Of a stretch of 20,022 nt of DNA, positions 5,875-12,903 are shown one piece after another. This stretch comes from Actinophytocola sp050699915. Its GTDB lineage: Bacteria; Actinomycetota; Actinomycetes; Mycobacteriales; Pseudonocardiaceae. Position 1 is the first letter of the stretch. The number at the start of each line of letters is the position of its first letter. The stretch is taken from contig NZ_JBOHGA010000109.1 of assembly GCF_050699915.1 (NCBI RefSeq), forward strand, positions 1-20,022, given 5' to 3'. Position numbers and translations under genes: made by a program. The notes below the pieces were generated by a model that searched no databases, was not told where the DNA came from, and saw nothing but the letters and a program-made list of their open reading frames with translations.

Positions 5875-6944
5875 AACCGCACGATCGTCCGGCCGCCCTG
5901 GCCGAAGTGGTCGAACGCCTCGTTCACGCCTCCGAGGTCGGTCGTGTCGGTCGCGAGCGCGGCGAGGTCGAGCCGGCCCGCGGCGACCTCGCCGAGCAGC
6001 CGCGGGATGTCGACGTCGGGGTCGGACGAGCCGAAGACGCAGCCGTGCAGCGTGCGGCCGAACCAGTACAGCTCGAGCGCGTTGAACTCGACCTGGCTGG
6101 TCCTGCTGCCTACGCCGATCACCGTGACCGTGCCGCCGCGCCGGCTGCTCCCCCACGACGCGCGGATCGTGGCCGGCAGGCCGACGCAGTCGAAGGCGTG
6201 GTCGGCTCCGCGGCCGCCGGTGAGCCCGCGGACGGTCTTGCTGGTCTTGTCGTCGGCGACGATGAAGTCGGTGGCGCCGTGCACTCCGGCGAGCTCGGCC
6301 TTCGACTCGCTGATGTCCACGCCGATGATCGGCCCGGCGCCGGCCGCGCGCGCCGCCTGCAACACGGACAGCCCGATGCCGCCGAGCCCGATCACGACCA
6401 CGGACTGGCCGGCCCGGACCTCGGCGGTGTTGTGCACCGCACCGTTGCCGGTCAGCACCGCGCAGCCGAGCACGGCGGCCTGCTCGAGCGGGATGTCCCG
6501 CGGGATCGGCACGACGCCCTGCTGCGGCACGATCGTCTCCTCGGCGAACGCGCCGGTGCCCAGCCCCGGATAGATCGGGGTACCGTCGCCGAAGGTGCCG
6601 TACGGGTGGGTCGCGCGCTCCTCGGCGTGCACGCACAGCCACGGCTCGCCCTGCTCGCAGAACCAGCACTCGCGGCAGGCAGGCGCCCAGTTCAGCACCA
6701 CCGGATCGCCGACCGAGACGCGGTCGACCCCCTCCCCGACCGCGACGACCGTGCCGGCGCCCTCGTGACCCAGCACGGCCGGCATGTCCAGCGCGAGGGT
6801 GCCGTTCGCGAGCGAGAGGTCGGAGTGGCACACCCCCGCCGCCGCGACCCGCACCCGCACCTGGCCCGGGCCGGGTTCCCCCAGCTCGATGTCACGTACT
6901 TCGAGCGGCGCACCTTGGCGCATCAGTACCGCAGCCTTCACCAT
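5871..6944 (-). CDS. zinc-dependent alcohol dehydrogenase (medium-chain family)
   Basis: A 357-residue NAD(P)-dependent alcohol or S-adduct dehydrogenase. Catalytic zinc ligands: C39 (GVCHSD), H60-E61 (GHEGAG) and C161 (AVLGCAV). Structural zinc ligands: C90, C93, C96 and C104 (CRECWFCEQGEPWLC). The Rossmann motif GLGGIG at about 195 is followed by the acidic GVDIS strand, consistent with NAD preference. Overall it resembles class III/mycothiol-type and aryl-alcohol dehydrogenases (typical 'VKAAVL' start, 'ECWFCEQGEPWLC'). The substrate cannot be fixed from sequence. GAAGGGGA precedes ATG 6944. Tail to tail with the ferredoxin gene. Confidence 0.92.
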   Translation of the reverse strand: MVKAAVLMRQGAPLEVRDIELGEPGPGQVRVRVAAAGVCHSDLSLANGTLALDMPAVLGHEGAGTVVAVGEGVDRVSVGDPVVLNWAPACRECWFCEQGEPWLCVHAEERATHPYGTFGDGTPIYPGLGTGAFAEETIVPQQGVVPIPRDIPLEQAAVLGCAVLTGNGAVHNTAEVRAGQSVVVIGLGGIGLSVLQAARAAGAGPIIGVDISESKAELAGVHGATDFIVADDKTSKTVRGLTGGRGADHAFDCVGLPATIRASWGSSRRGGTVTVIGVGSRTSQVEFNALELYWFGRTLHGCVFGSSDPDVDIPRLLGEVAAGRLDLAALATDTTDLGGVNEAFDHFGQGGRTIVRF

Positions 6945-7028
6945 CGGATGTCCCCTTCCCCAGTCGCCACCTTCGCAGCGTAAGGCCTGCCGCGCTCACC
7001 TCGATCCTCGACGTTACTGGAGGTTCGA

Positions 7029-7154
7029 ATGGAAGACCCTGGTGCGGCCGGCGCAAACGGAGCACCCGATCGCGCGAATTCGAAGTCGCCCTCTGAATGG
7101 CAACCCCTGCCGGCACGTCTCCGTTCGGCCCGCTGCTCGCCCCGAAGGACCTAG
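7029..7154 (+). CDS. possible small ORF (41 aa)
   Basis: In the 237-base gap between the alcohol dehydrogenase and the 2OG oxygenase, ATG 7029 is preceded at ideal spacing by GGAGG (7019-7023) and opens a 41-codon frame ending at TAG 7154. The peptide is Ala/Pro/Arg-rich (MEDPGAAGANGAPDRANSK at the start), with no recognisable domain. It may be a real small gene, a leader peptide or the remnant of a lost gene. Otherwise I see nothing in this gap except the dehydrogenase promoter region and a short palindrome at 7169-7182. Confidence 0.25.
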   Translation: MEDPGAAGANGAPDRANSKSPSEWQPLPARLRSARCSPRRT

Positions 7155-7181
7155 CTCGAAGTCGGCCGGGTTGTGGACAAC

Positions 7182-7874
7182 CTAGGCGGCGTCGTGGAAG
7201 ACCAGGCCCAGTGTGTGGCGGCGGCCCGACCGGATCACGGACACGCCGTGGCGCATCGGGGCCGTGGACCAGCCTCGGGACGAGCGGACCGGGCGGTCGC
7301 GGGTGGTGAAGACCAGGCCGTGGCCCTGCGGGATCAGCGTCGAGATCCCGCGCGACTGGGCCCTCGGCCGCTGCTCGACCATCAGGAACTCGCCGCCCGT
7401 GTGGTCCTCGCCCGGGGCGTTCAGGTTGATCACCACCTGCAGCGGGAAGACCTTGTCTCCGTACAGGTCCCGGTGCAGCGCGTTCCAGTCGCCCTCGGTG
7501 TAGCGCAGCAGGATCGGCGTCGGTCGGGTCTGGCCCGCCTGGTGACACTCGGCCAACCACTCCGACAGCGTGTCCGGCCACCGCGCGGACCAACCCAGCT
7601 TCGCGGCCCAGTCGCGCGCGATCGGCAACAGCCGCGGGTACAGCTCCGCACGCAGTGACTCCACGAGCGGCGGCACCGGATACGCGAAGTAGCGGTACTC
7701 GCCCCGGCCGAACCGGTAGCGCGCCATGTCGATCGTGGCGCGGAACCGGTCCGGCTCGTCGTACAGCGCCGCGATCGACGCGCACTCCTGCTCGCTCAAC
7801 AGCCGCGGCAGCAACGCACACCCGTGCTCGTCGAGCTCCGCCGTCACGGCCGCCCAGTCGGCGTCCACCCTCAC
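7182..7874 (-). CDS. 2OG-Fe(II) dioxygenase, Oxygenase-NA (PF09859-like), DNA repair
   Basis: A 230-residue Fe(II)/2-oxoglutarate oxygenase. Iron ligands H134 and D136 (NALHRDLYGD) and H209 (MRHGVS) are visible; R219 of RRHTLG is the likely 2OG-binding arginine. The blocks VFPLQVVI, TGGEF, EQRPRAQSR and LGLVFHDA match the family (former DUF2086) predicted to oxidatively demethylate damaged DNA bases, analogous to AlkB. The start GTG 7874 overlaps the ogt stop as GTGA, with GGAGG just upstream. GTG 7868 is an alternative. It is the last gene of the sigma-ogt-oxygenase overlap chain, and that context strongly supports an alkylation-repair role. Activity on DNA is inferred. Confidence 0.88.
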   Translation of the reverse strand: MRVDADWAAVTAELDEHGCALLPRLLSEQECASIAALYDEPDRFRATIDMARYRFGRGEYRYFAYPVPPLVESLRAELYPRLLPIARDWAAKLGWSARWPDTLSEWLAECHQAGQTRPTPILLRYTEGDWNALHRDLYGDKVFPLQVVINLNAPGEDHTGGEFLMVEQRPRAQSRGISTLIPQGHGLVFTTRDRPVRSSRGWSTAPMRHGVSVIRSGRRHTLGLVFHDAA

Positions 7875-8455
7875 GCCGCCTCCAAGGTCAGCAGGGCCTG
7901 CTTCGCCGCCGCGCCGCCGACGTAGCCGCCCGACGTACCGTCCGACCGAACGACCCGATGGCAGGGCAGCACGACCGGCACCGGGTTCGTGGCGCACGCC
8001 GTCCCGACCGCCCGCACCGCGCGCGGACTCCCCGCGGCGGCGGCCACCTCGGCGTAGCTCTCGGTCCGCCCGTAGCCGATGTCGGCCAGGTGGCTCAGCA
8101 CGGCCCGCCGGAACCCGGTCGCGAGCCGCAGGTCCAGCGGCACGTCGAACGTCCGCCGCCGGCCGGTGAAGTACTCGTCCAGCTGCCGAACCACGGCGTC
8201 GAGCCGGGCCGGCGCGTGCAGGATCCGCGGGCTCACGCGCTCGGCCAGGTCGGCGAGCGCCGCGTCGTGGCCGGTCGTCGAGTACACGATCCGCAGCAGC
8301 CCGGCCGGCGTCGCGGCCAGCAGCAGCGAGCCGACGGGCGTGTCGACGGTGCGGTACGCGACGTCCAGGATGCCCTCCCGCTCGGCGTCCGTCACGAGCC
8401 GCGCACGCAGTCGCGCGGGCACGTCTGCCGGCAGGTCGGCGAAAAGCTCAGTCAT
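7871..8455 (-). CDS. ogt: methylated-DNA-[protein]-cysteine S-methyltransferase
   Basis: A 194-residue suicide repair protein that takes the alkyl group from O6-alkylguanine or O4-alkylthymine onto its own cysteine. The acceptor is C165 in VVLPCHRVV, followed by the GGYVGG turn. The helix-turn-helix segment GYGRTESYAEVAAAAGSPRA, then VRAVGTACATNP, is intact. There is no Ada-type N-terminal zinc/HTH region, so it is the Ogt rather than the Ada form. The N-terminal 30 residues are slightly longer than in E. coli Ogt. Its ATG (8455) lies inside the last codons of the sigma gene (8-bp overlap) and its stop overlaps the oxygenase start by 4 bp. Confidence 0.93.
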   Translation of the reverse strand: MTELFADLPADVPARLRARLVTDAEREGILDVAYRTVDTPVGSLLLAATPAGLLRIVYSTTGHDAALADLAERVSPRILHAPARLDAVVRQLDEYFTGRRRTFDVPLDLRLATGFRRAVLSHLADIGYGRTESYAEVAAAAGSPRAVRAVGTACATNPVPVVLPCHRVVRSDGTSGGYVGGAAAKQALLTLEAA

Positions 8456-8927
8456 CGTCCTCTCCCCTCGGGTACGTGGTGCGCAGCCGCTTGATGCCGT
8501 CGGCCGCGGCCCGCCGGGCGGCGTCGGTGCTGCCGCCGGTGATGGCCGCGACCTCCTGGTACGGCAGGCCGGCGAGGTGGTGGTAGGCCACCGCCTCGCG
8601 CTGCTTGCGGGGCAGCGCGGCGAGCGCGTCCCACAGGTCGCCGTCCCAGTCCTCCGGCCGGCCCCCTCGGGTCGGCCGGTCCGGCACCTGGCCGACTGCG
8701 ACGGGTCGCCGGGCCGCAGCCCGGTGCACGTCGACGGCCTTGCGGTGCGCGATGGTGACCAGCCAGGCCTCCACGTTCGCGTCCGCCGGCAGGTCCGGGT
8801 AGGCGCGCAACGCGGAGAGGAACGTCTCCGACCAGGCATCCTCGGCGTCCGCCCGGCCGAGCACCGCCCGGCACACGCGCAACACCATCGGCCCGTACTC
8901 GGCGACGATCTGCTCGAAAGGTCTCAC
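8448..8927 (-). CDS. ECF-type RNA polymerase sigma factor
   Basis: A sigma-70 family factor of about 159 residues with only regions 2 and 4. Region 2 runs from FEQIVAEYGPMVLRVCR through DAEDAWSETFLSALRAY to WLVTIAHRKAVDVHR. Region 4 is LWDALAALPRKQREAVAYHH, then LAGLPYQEVAAITGGSTDAARRA. The start is uncertain. I use GTG 8927 (MRPFEQIV); GTG 8969 is in frame and adds 14 residues, and neither has a strong Shine-Dalgarno. No anti-sigma gene is adjacent. It shares 8 bp with ogt, so it is probably co-translated with the repair genes and may direct its own operon. Confidence 0.88.
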   Translation of the reverse strand: MRPFEQIVAEYGPMVLRVCRAVLGRADAEDAWSETFLSALRAYPDLPADANVEAWLVTIAHRKAVDVHRAAARRPVAVGQVPDRPTRGGRPEDWDGDLWDALAALPRKQREAVAYHHLAGLPYQEVAAITGGSTDAARRAAADGIKRLRTTYPRGEDDD

Positions 8928-8963
8928 ACCACGTAGACGCCCGGGTCCCACGAAACGTGAGAC
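8921..8963. promoter_or_regulatory. inverted repeat at the sigma-factor start
   Basis: GTCTCAC (8921-8927) and GTGAGAC (8957-8963) form a perfect 7-bp inverted repeat 29 nt apart. A second, nested one (CACG-AAA-CGTG, 8949-8959) sits in the right half. They cover the region between the two candidate start codons of the sigma gene. An operator or a leader hairpin is possible. Confidence 0.35.
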
Positions 8964-8975
8964 TGCCACGTCATG

Positions 8976-8986
8976 TCCACAGTGGA
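8976..8986. promoter_or_regulatory. perfect 11-bp palindrome TCCACAGTGGA
   Basis: It lies between the monooxygenase stop (8991) and the sigma gene. The arms TCCAC/GTGGA are perfect around a central A. A related imperfect palindrome, GTCCACTGTAGAC, occurs at 11202-11214. It could be a regulator site within the operon; no regulator is identified. Confidence 0.3.
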
Positions 8987-8990
8987 GCAG

Positions 8991-9296
8991 CTACCGGGGT
9001 ACGCCGAGGCCGCCGGCGATGTCCAGCTGCTGGCCGGTGAACTCGCCGGTCAGCATCGGCATCGCCGTCGCGATCGCGGCCTTGGTCTCGGGCAGCTCCA
9101 GCGACGCGGTGTGGTGCTCCTCGCTCAGCCACACCTCGTACACCCAGACCAGGTCCGGCTCGTCCGCCGAGGTGCCCACGACGTAGAGGTCGCAGCCGGC
9201 CGCGCGCAGCCCGTCCTCGCCGTCGAGCAGGAGGGCCACCACGTCGTCGCGGTGGCCCGGTTTCGTCCGCATGGTCGCCAGATATCCGTATCGCAC
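8991..9296 (-). CDS. antibiotic biosynthesis monooxygenase (YgiN-like, ABM domain)
   Basis: A 101-residue single-domain dimeric alpha/beta barrel protein of the ABM superfamily, which includes quinol monooxygenases and heme-degrading enzymes. The pattern RYGYLATMRTKPGHRDDVV, then AGCDLYVVG, VWVYEVWLSEEHHTASL and AIATAMPMLTGEF is diagnostic. The substrate cannot be inferred. The start is GTG 9296, with CAGGG upstream; ATG at codon 9 would remove the first strand. It is the first gene of the minus-strand run that continues into the sigma factor 21-63 bases downstream, so it may belong to that operon or simply precede it. Confidence 0.88.
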   Translation of the reverse strand: MRYGYLATMRTKPGHRDDVVALLLDGEDGLRAAGCDLYVVGTSADEPDLVWVYEVWLSEEHHTASLELPETKAAIATAMPMLTGEFTGQQLDIAGGLGVPR

Positions 9297-9403
9297 CCGG
9301 CCACCCTGCCATGCTCCGACCGCGTGCGATTGGACGAACCCGTCAGGTGAATGATGCGCAGGAATATCCGATTTTGCTCACCGAGAAATGCTTGCGCCCG
9401 AAT

Positions 9404-10081
9404 TCACAATGTCTCGTCGAACAGCGCCAGCTGGATGTCGCGCGCCTCGGTGAAGTGAGTGATGGCGCTCTTCTCCGCGCCGTCACTGTCCCGAGCCTCG
9501 ATCGCGTCGACAATTGCGCGGTGCTGGTCATTCGAGCGTTCCCAGCGTCCCGGTGCCTCCAGCGTGCCGGCCGGATAGCGGACCAGGTGCAGGTCCAGCC
9601 GTTCGAGCAGGTCGATCAGCGACGTGTTGTGGCTCGCCCGCCAGACCGCGGTGTGGAACTGCCGGTTGGCCCGGACCATCGCGTCGATGTCCTCGGTGGT
9701 CAACCCGTCCAGCCGGCCCATCGCGCGGCGCAGCAGGATCAGATCGTGTGAGTTGCGTCGCTCCGCCGCCATCCGCGCCGCGGTCCCCTCCAGCGCGATC
9801 CTGGTCTCGTAGATGTCCAGGACCTCCTCCGGACTGCGCTCGCGGACCACCAGGCCCCGGTCGTTGCGCTCCACCAGCCCGTCGTGCTGCAGCTTCGACA
9901 ACGCCTCCCGTATCGGCGTGCGGCTCACCTCGCACCACTCCGCCAGCACCGACTCCACCAGTTGTTGACCCGGCATGAGATCGCCCGCGCGAATCGCTTC
10001 CTTCAGACGCTGGTACGGCGTGATCTTGTGGACCGGTTCTGGCAAACGTGCGGCGGAACGGCCAGATCTCGCGTTGGCCAT
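9404..10081 (-). CDS. GntR family regulator with FCD domain
   Basis: A 225-residue FadR-subfamily regulator. The winged helix at about residues 20-85 contains YQRLKEAIRAGDLMPGQQL, then EWCEVSRTPIREALSKLQHD and GLVERNDRGLVV, all canonical. The C-terminal all-helical FCD domain carries the metal-site pattern NRQFHTAVWRASHN near residue 144 and a later His in ITHFTEARD. Such proteins sense small carboxylic acids. The start ATG 10081 has GGGGAGA upstream. It is divergent from the tartronate-semialdehyde reductase-like gene, which is the likely target, so glycolate, glyoxylate, aldarate or a related acid is a reasonable ligand guess. Confidence 0.92.
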   Translation of the reverse strand: MANARSGRSAARLPEPVHKITPYQRLKEAIRAGDLMPGQQLVESVLAEWCEVSRTPIREALSKLQHDGLVERNDRGLVVRERSPEEVLDIYETRIALEGTAARMAAERRNSHDLILLRRAMGRLDGLTTEDIDAMVRANRQFHTAVWRASHNTSLIDLLERLDLHLVRYPAGTLEAPGRWERSNDQHRAIVDAIEARDSDGAEKSAITHFTEARDIQLALFDETL

Positions 10082-10113
10082 GACCCGATCTCCCCATTCC
10101 CCAGTTTTTTCCC

Positions 10114-10133
10114 ACTCGTCGGCGACGACGAGT
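10114..10133. promoter_or_regulatory. perfect 8-bp inverted repeat, probable GntR operator
   Basis: ACTCGTCG-GCGA-CGACGAGT sits 33 nt upstream of the GntR start in the 245-base divergent region. That region also contains an AT-richer patch (10138-10167) likely to hold promoters. No T run follows on either strand in a position to make it a terminator. An autoregulatory GntR site is the best reading. Confidence 0.45.
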
Positions 10134-10326
10134 AACCCAGTACGGGCATTGTTTGCCTATTTCCGCTAGTCGTCAACGTGCACGCTCACTGACCGTACTC
10201 CGACAAGGCACAGATGCCGCCCAGACGAGGGGTTGAGAGAGCGACCGGCACCCGTGCGCAGACGGACAGTAGAACGGGCTCGCCGGTAGCGTCCGGGTCG
10301 TCGGCAACCGACCATGAGGAGAAGCG

Positions 10327-11202
10327 ATGACCCGAATCGCGTTCGTCGGGCTCGGCACTATGGGGCTGCCGATGGCCGCCAACCTCGTCCGGGCCGGGCA
10401 CGAGGTCGCCGGGCACAACCGAAGCCCGGGCAGGACCGCCGCGTTCGCCGAGGCGGGCGGCACCGCGGCCGACTCGGTGGTCGACGCGGTGCGCGACGCC
10501 GAGGTCGTGGTCACCATGCTGCCCGACTCCCCAGACGTCGAGGCGGTCGTCCTCGGCTCCGACGGCGTGCTGGCCGCCGCCGGACGGGGCGCCCTGCTGA
10601 TCGACATGAGCACGATCGCCCCGGCGACCGCGCGGACGGTCGCCGAGCGGGCCGCCACGGCCGGCATGCGCGCGCTGGACGCCCCGGTCAGCGGCGGTGA
10701 GCAGGGCGCGGTGGACGGCACCCTGTCGATCATGGTCGGCGGCGCGGAGGCCGACTTCGAGGCCGCGCTGCCGCTGCTGCGGGCGATGGGCTCGACGGTC
10801 GTGCACGTCGGTCCGGCCGGCGCGGGCCAGACGGTGAAGGCGGCGAACCAGCTGATCACGGCCGGCAACCTGGGTCTGCTCGCCGAGGCGGTGGTCTTCC
10901 TGGCCGCACACGGCGTCGACCTGGCTCCGGCGATCGAGGTGATCGGCGGCGGGCTGGCCGGGAGCAAGATCCTCGACCGCAAGTCGCCGGCCATGCTCGA
11001 CCGGGACTTCGACCCGAGCTTCCGGATCGACCTGCACCACAAGGACCTCGGCATCGTGCTCGAGTCTGCCCGCGCGGCCGGCGTGGTGACCCCGCTCGGC
11101 GCGACCGTGGCCCAGCTGATGGCCGCCGCGAGGTCCCAGGGCCACGGCGAGCTCGACCACGCCGCGCTGCTCCTGGTGATCGAACGACTTTCCGGTCGAT
11201 AG
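10327..11202 (+). CDS. 2-hydroxy-3-oxopropionate reductase-like beta-hydroxyacid dehydrogenase
   Basis: A 291-residue NAD(P)-dependent oxidoreductase reducing tartronate semialdehyde to D-glycerate, or a related beta-hydroxyacid reaction. The N-terminal GLGTMG lies at residues 8-13. The substrate-binding DAPVSGGEQGA is at 118-128, and catalytic K171 is in VKAANQLI. GGLAGSKILDRKSPAMLDRD and FRIDLHHKDL are closer to GarR/GlxR than to 3-hydroxyisobutyrate dehydrogenase, which is the main alternative. GAGGAGA precedes ATG 10327. The divergent GntR/FCD gene probably regulates it. No glyoxylate carboligase is in the window, so the pathway is inferred from the single gene. Confidence 0.88.
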   Translation: MTRIAFVGLGTMGLPMAANLVRAGHEVAGHNRSPGRTAAFAEAGGTAADSVVDAVRDAEVVVTMLPDSPDVEAVVLGSDGVLAAAGRGALLIDMSTIAPATARTVAERAATAGMRALDAPVSGGEQGAVDGTLSIMVGGAEADFEAALPLLRAMGSTVVHVGPAGAGQTVKAANQLITAGNLGLLAEAVVFLAAHGVDLAPAIEVIGGGLAGSKILDRKSPAMLDRDFDPSFRIDLHHKDLGIVLESARAAGVVTPLGATVAQLMAAARSQGHGELDHAALLLVIERLSGR

Positions 11203-11229
11203 TCCACTGTAGACATCCGGAACACGAGA

Positions 11230-11610
11230 TCAACCGCCGTCCCGGCCCACGGTGCGGCGACGGTGCTGGACGGCCAACACGACCACGCGCAGCGCGATGC
11301 CGAGCAGCAGGAGGTTGCCGACCATCTGGACGGTCACGAGGACGCGGGCCGCCTGCGTCACCGGCGCGATGTCACCGAAGCCGACGGTCGCGAAGACCGT
11401 GACCGTGAAGTACAGGGAGTCGGTACGGGTCAGCGGGTCGGTGAAGCTGTCGGGGACGTTGTGCGCCACCAGGAAGTAGACGTTCGCGAACGTCAGCAGG
11501 AACAGCGGGAGCGTGATCGCCAGCGCCTGGACGCCCTGGAGCGTGGGGTGGTCCGAACGCAGGATCGCCCCGCCGGCTGCCGGGTCTTCGCCCGCGCCGG
11601 GTGATCTCAG
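11230..11610 (-). CDS. two-helix potassium channel, probably 5'-truncated
   Basis: The peptide has helix VQALAITLPLFLLTFANVYF, a pore loop ending in the selectivity filter TVGFGD, and a second helix (VLVTVQMVGNLLLLGIALRV), followed by a basic tail. No ATG, GTG or TTG precedes the first helix in this frame for a long distance. The only plausible start is CTG 11610, which overlaps the stop of the upstream acetyltransferase as CTGA. As I recall, homologues have about 60-80 further residues with two more helices before the AILRSDHPTLQ segment. I therefore think the 5' part was lost, leaving a possible CTG-initiated minimal channel (126 aa) or a pseudogene. Confidence 0.7.
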   Translation of the reverse strand: MRSPGAGEDPAAGGAILRSDHPTLQGVQALAITLPLFLLTFANVYFLVAHNVPDSFTDPLTRTDSLYFTVTVFATVGFGDIAPVTQAARVLVTVQMVGNLLLLGIALRVVVLAVQHRRRTVGRDGG

Positions 11611-12839
11611 AACACCTCGAGGCAGCGCGGCTCTTCGTCGTGGAGGAAGGCCAGTGACGCCCGGGCGAGCGTGCCGGGGTGGCATTCGCGGACCCGGCCG
11701 GCGGCGGCCAGCGTGCTCAGCCGGGCCCCGCCGAGGTAGGCCGCGCCCAGTGTCGACACGTCCAGCGCCAGGTCGGCGTCGTCGTCGGTGCGGGTGACCT
11801 CGGCCCGCCCGTCCGGTCCGACCAGCAGCCGCCACCGGCCGGCGTTCCACGGACACAGCTCGTCGTCCACGGCCAGCACGACGTCGAGTGGCATGAGGAA
11901 CCTTCTGGCCATCAACGCCTGGTCGACGTCGACCAGGCGCACCCAGAGCGCGTCGAACATCGTGCGGACGGCCGCGCGCGGGTCGGCGAGCATGTGTACC
12001 AGCGGCTCGTCGACGCCCAGCCGCAGCACCACCTCGCCCACGAGGTCGATGTCCAGCAGGTACCTCAGGATCGCCGCGTACGCCTCCGGGGTGGTGGCCG
12101 TAAGGGTGTGCACGTACACCGTCGAGCGCGGCCCGCGGTCCTGCCAGTTCAGCTTCGTGCGGTAGACGGCGAAGGCCTGCGGGTGGACCGCGAAGCGGTA
12201 CCCGGTCTGGCCGTCCCGCCGCTCCGGCCCGTCGAACAGGTAGTACTCCCAGGAGGTGTCGGTGCGGTCGAGGTGGCCGGCGCGGGTCTGCCACACCTTG
12301 TCGTAGATGTCGCGAACGAGGGGCAGCGCCCGCTCGCGCGGCAGCTCCCGAACCGGCGTGGGGTCGACCGCGACGTCACGGCGGAACGCGGTGCCGCGTG
12401 GTAGGGCCAGCCGGGCGTACTGCGTGCCGAGCCCGTAGCCGTACCGTCCGTAGATCGCGCCTTCGGACGCCCACAGGATCGCCAGCGACTCGCCGGTCTC
12501 GTGCAGCAGCTCCAGCTGTGCGCGCATGATCCTGCTCAGCACGCCCCGCCGGCGATGTCCCGGCGCGACCCCGATCGACGTCACCGCGCCGGCCCGCACC
12601 GGGTCGGCACCGGGCAGGGCGATGCGGCGGCTCAGGAGCTCGCCGGTGCCGATCATGGTCTCGCCGTCGAACACCGCATGGCTGCGGGACGGCTCGAACA
12701 CGACGCGTTCCTCGTTCAGGAACTCCTCGCTGGAGTCGGTCAGGAACGCGCTCGCGAGCACCTCACTGAACGCGGACAGATCCTCGTCGGTCAACGTGCG
12801 GATCGTGAGCTGCTCGTCCCCTTGGGGCGGTTCGGCCAT
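11607..12839 (-). CDS. Eis-family GNAT N-acetyltransferase
   Basis: A 410-residue protein matching the three-domain Eis architecture: GNAT domain, second GNAT-like domain and SCP2-like C-terminal domain. The acetyl-CoA loop VAPGHRRRGVL is at about 91-101. ASEGAIYGRYGYG at 124-136 contains Y130, equivalent to the catalytic Tyr of mycobacterial Eis. The protein ends in Phe, whose carboxylate acts as the general base in Eis. Known Eis enzymes acetylate aminoglycosides and other amines; the physiological substrate here is unknown. I chose ATG 12839 (AAGG upstream) over GTG 12860, which lacks a ribosome binding site. Its stop overlaps the channel fragment. Confidence 0.9.
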   Translation of the reverse strand: MAEPPQGDEQLTIRTLTDEDLSAFSEVLASAFLTDSSEEFLNEERVVFEPSRSHAVFDGETMIGTGELLSRRIALPGADPVRAGAVTSIGVAPGHRRRGVLSRIMRAQLELLHETGESLAILWASEGAIYGRYGYGLGTQYARLALPRGTAFRRDVAVDPTPVRELPRERALPLVRDIYDKVWQTRAGHLDRTDTSWEYYLFDGPERRDGQTGYRFAVHPQAFAVYRTKLNWQDRGPRSTVYVHTLTATTPEAYAAILRYLLDIDLVGEVVLRLGVDEPLVHMLADPRAAVRTMFDALWVRLVDVDQALMARRFLMPLDVVLAVDDELCPWNAGRWRLLVGPDGRAEVTRTDDDADLALDVSTLGAAYLGGARLSTLAAAGRVRECHPGTLARASLAFLHDEEPRCLEVF

Positions 12840-12903
12840 TTCGCCTTGATACGCGGGCACGGTCGATCGCGCGACCCAATTTGTCGTGTTCGAGAGGAGG
12901 TCG

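Noticed and set aside
7016..7036. tRNA T-loop-like GGTTCGAAT, possible tRNA or attachment site
   Set aside because: The flanking bases cannot pair into a T stem and no acceptor or anticodon arms are present.
10114..10133. Hairpin as a rho-independent terminator
   Set aside because: The T run lies on the wrong side, and the site is in a divergent promoter region where no gene ends.
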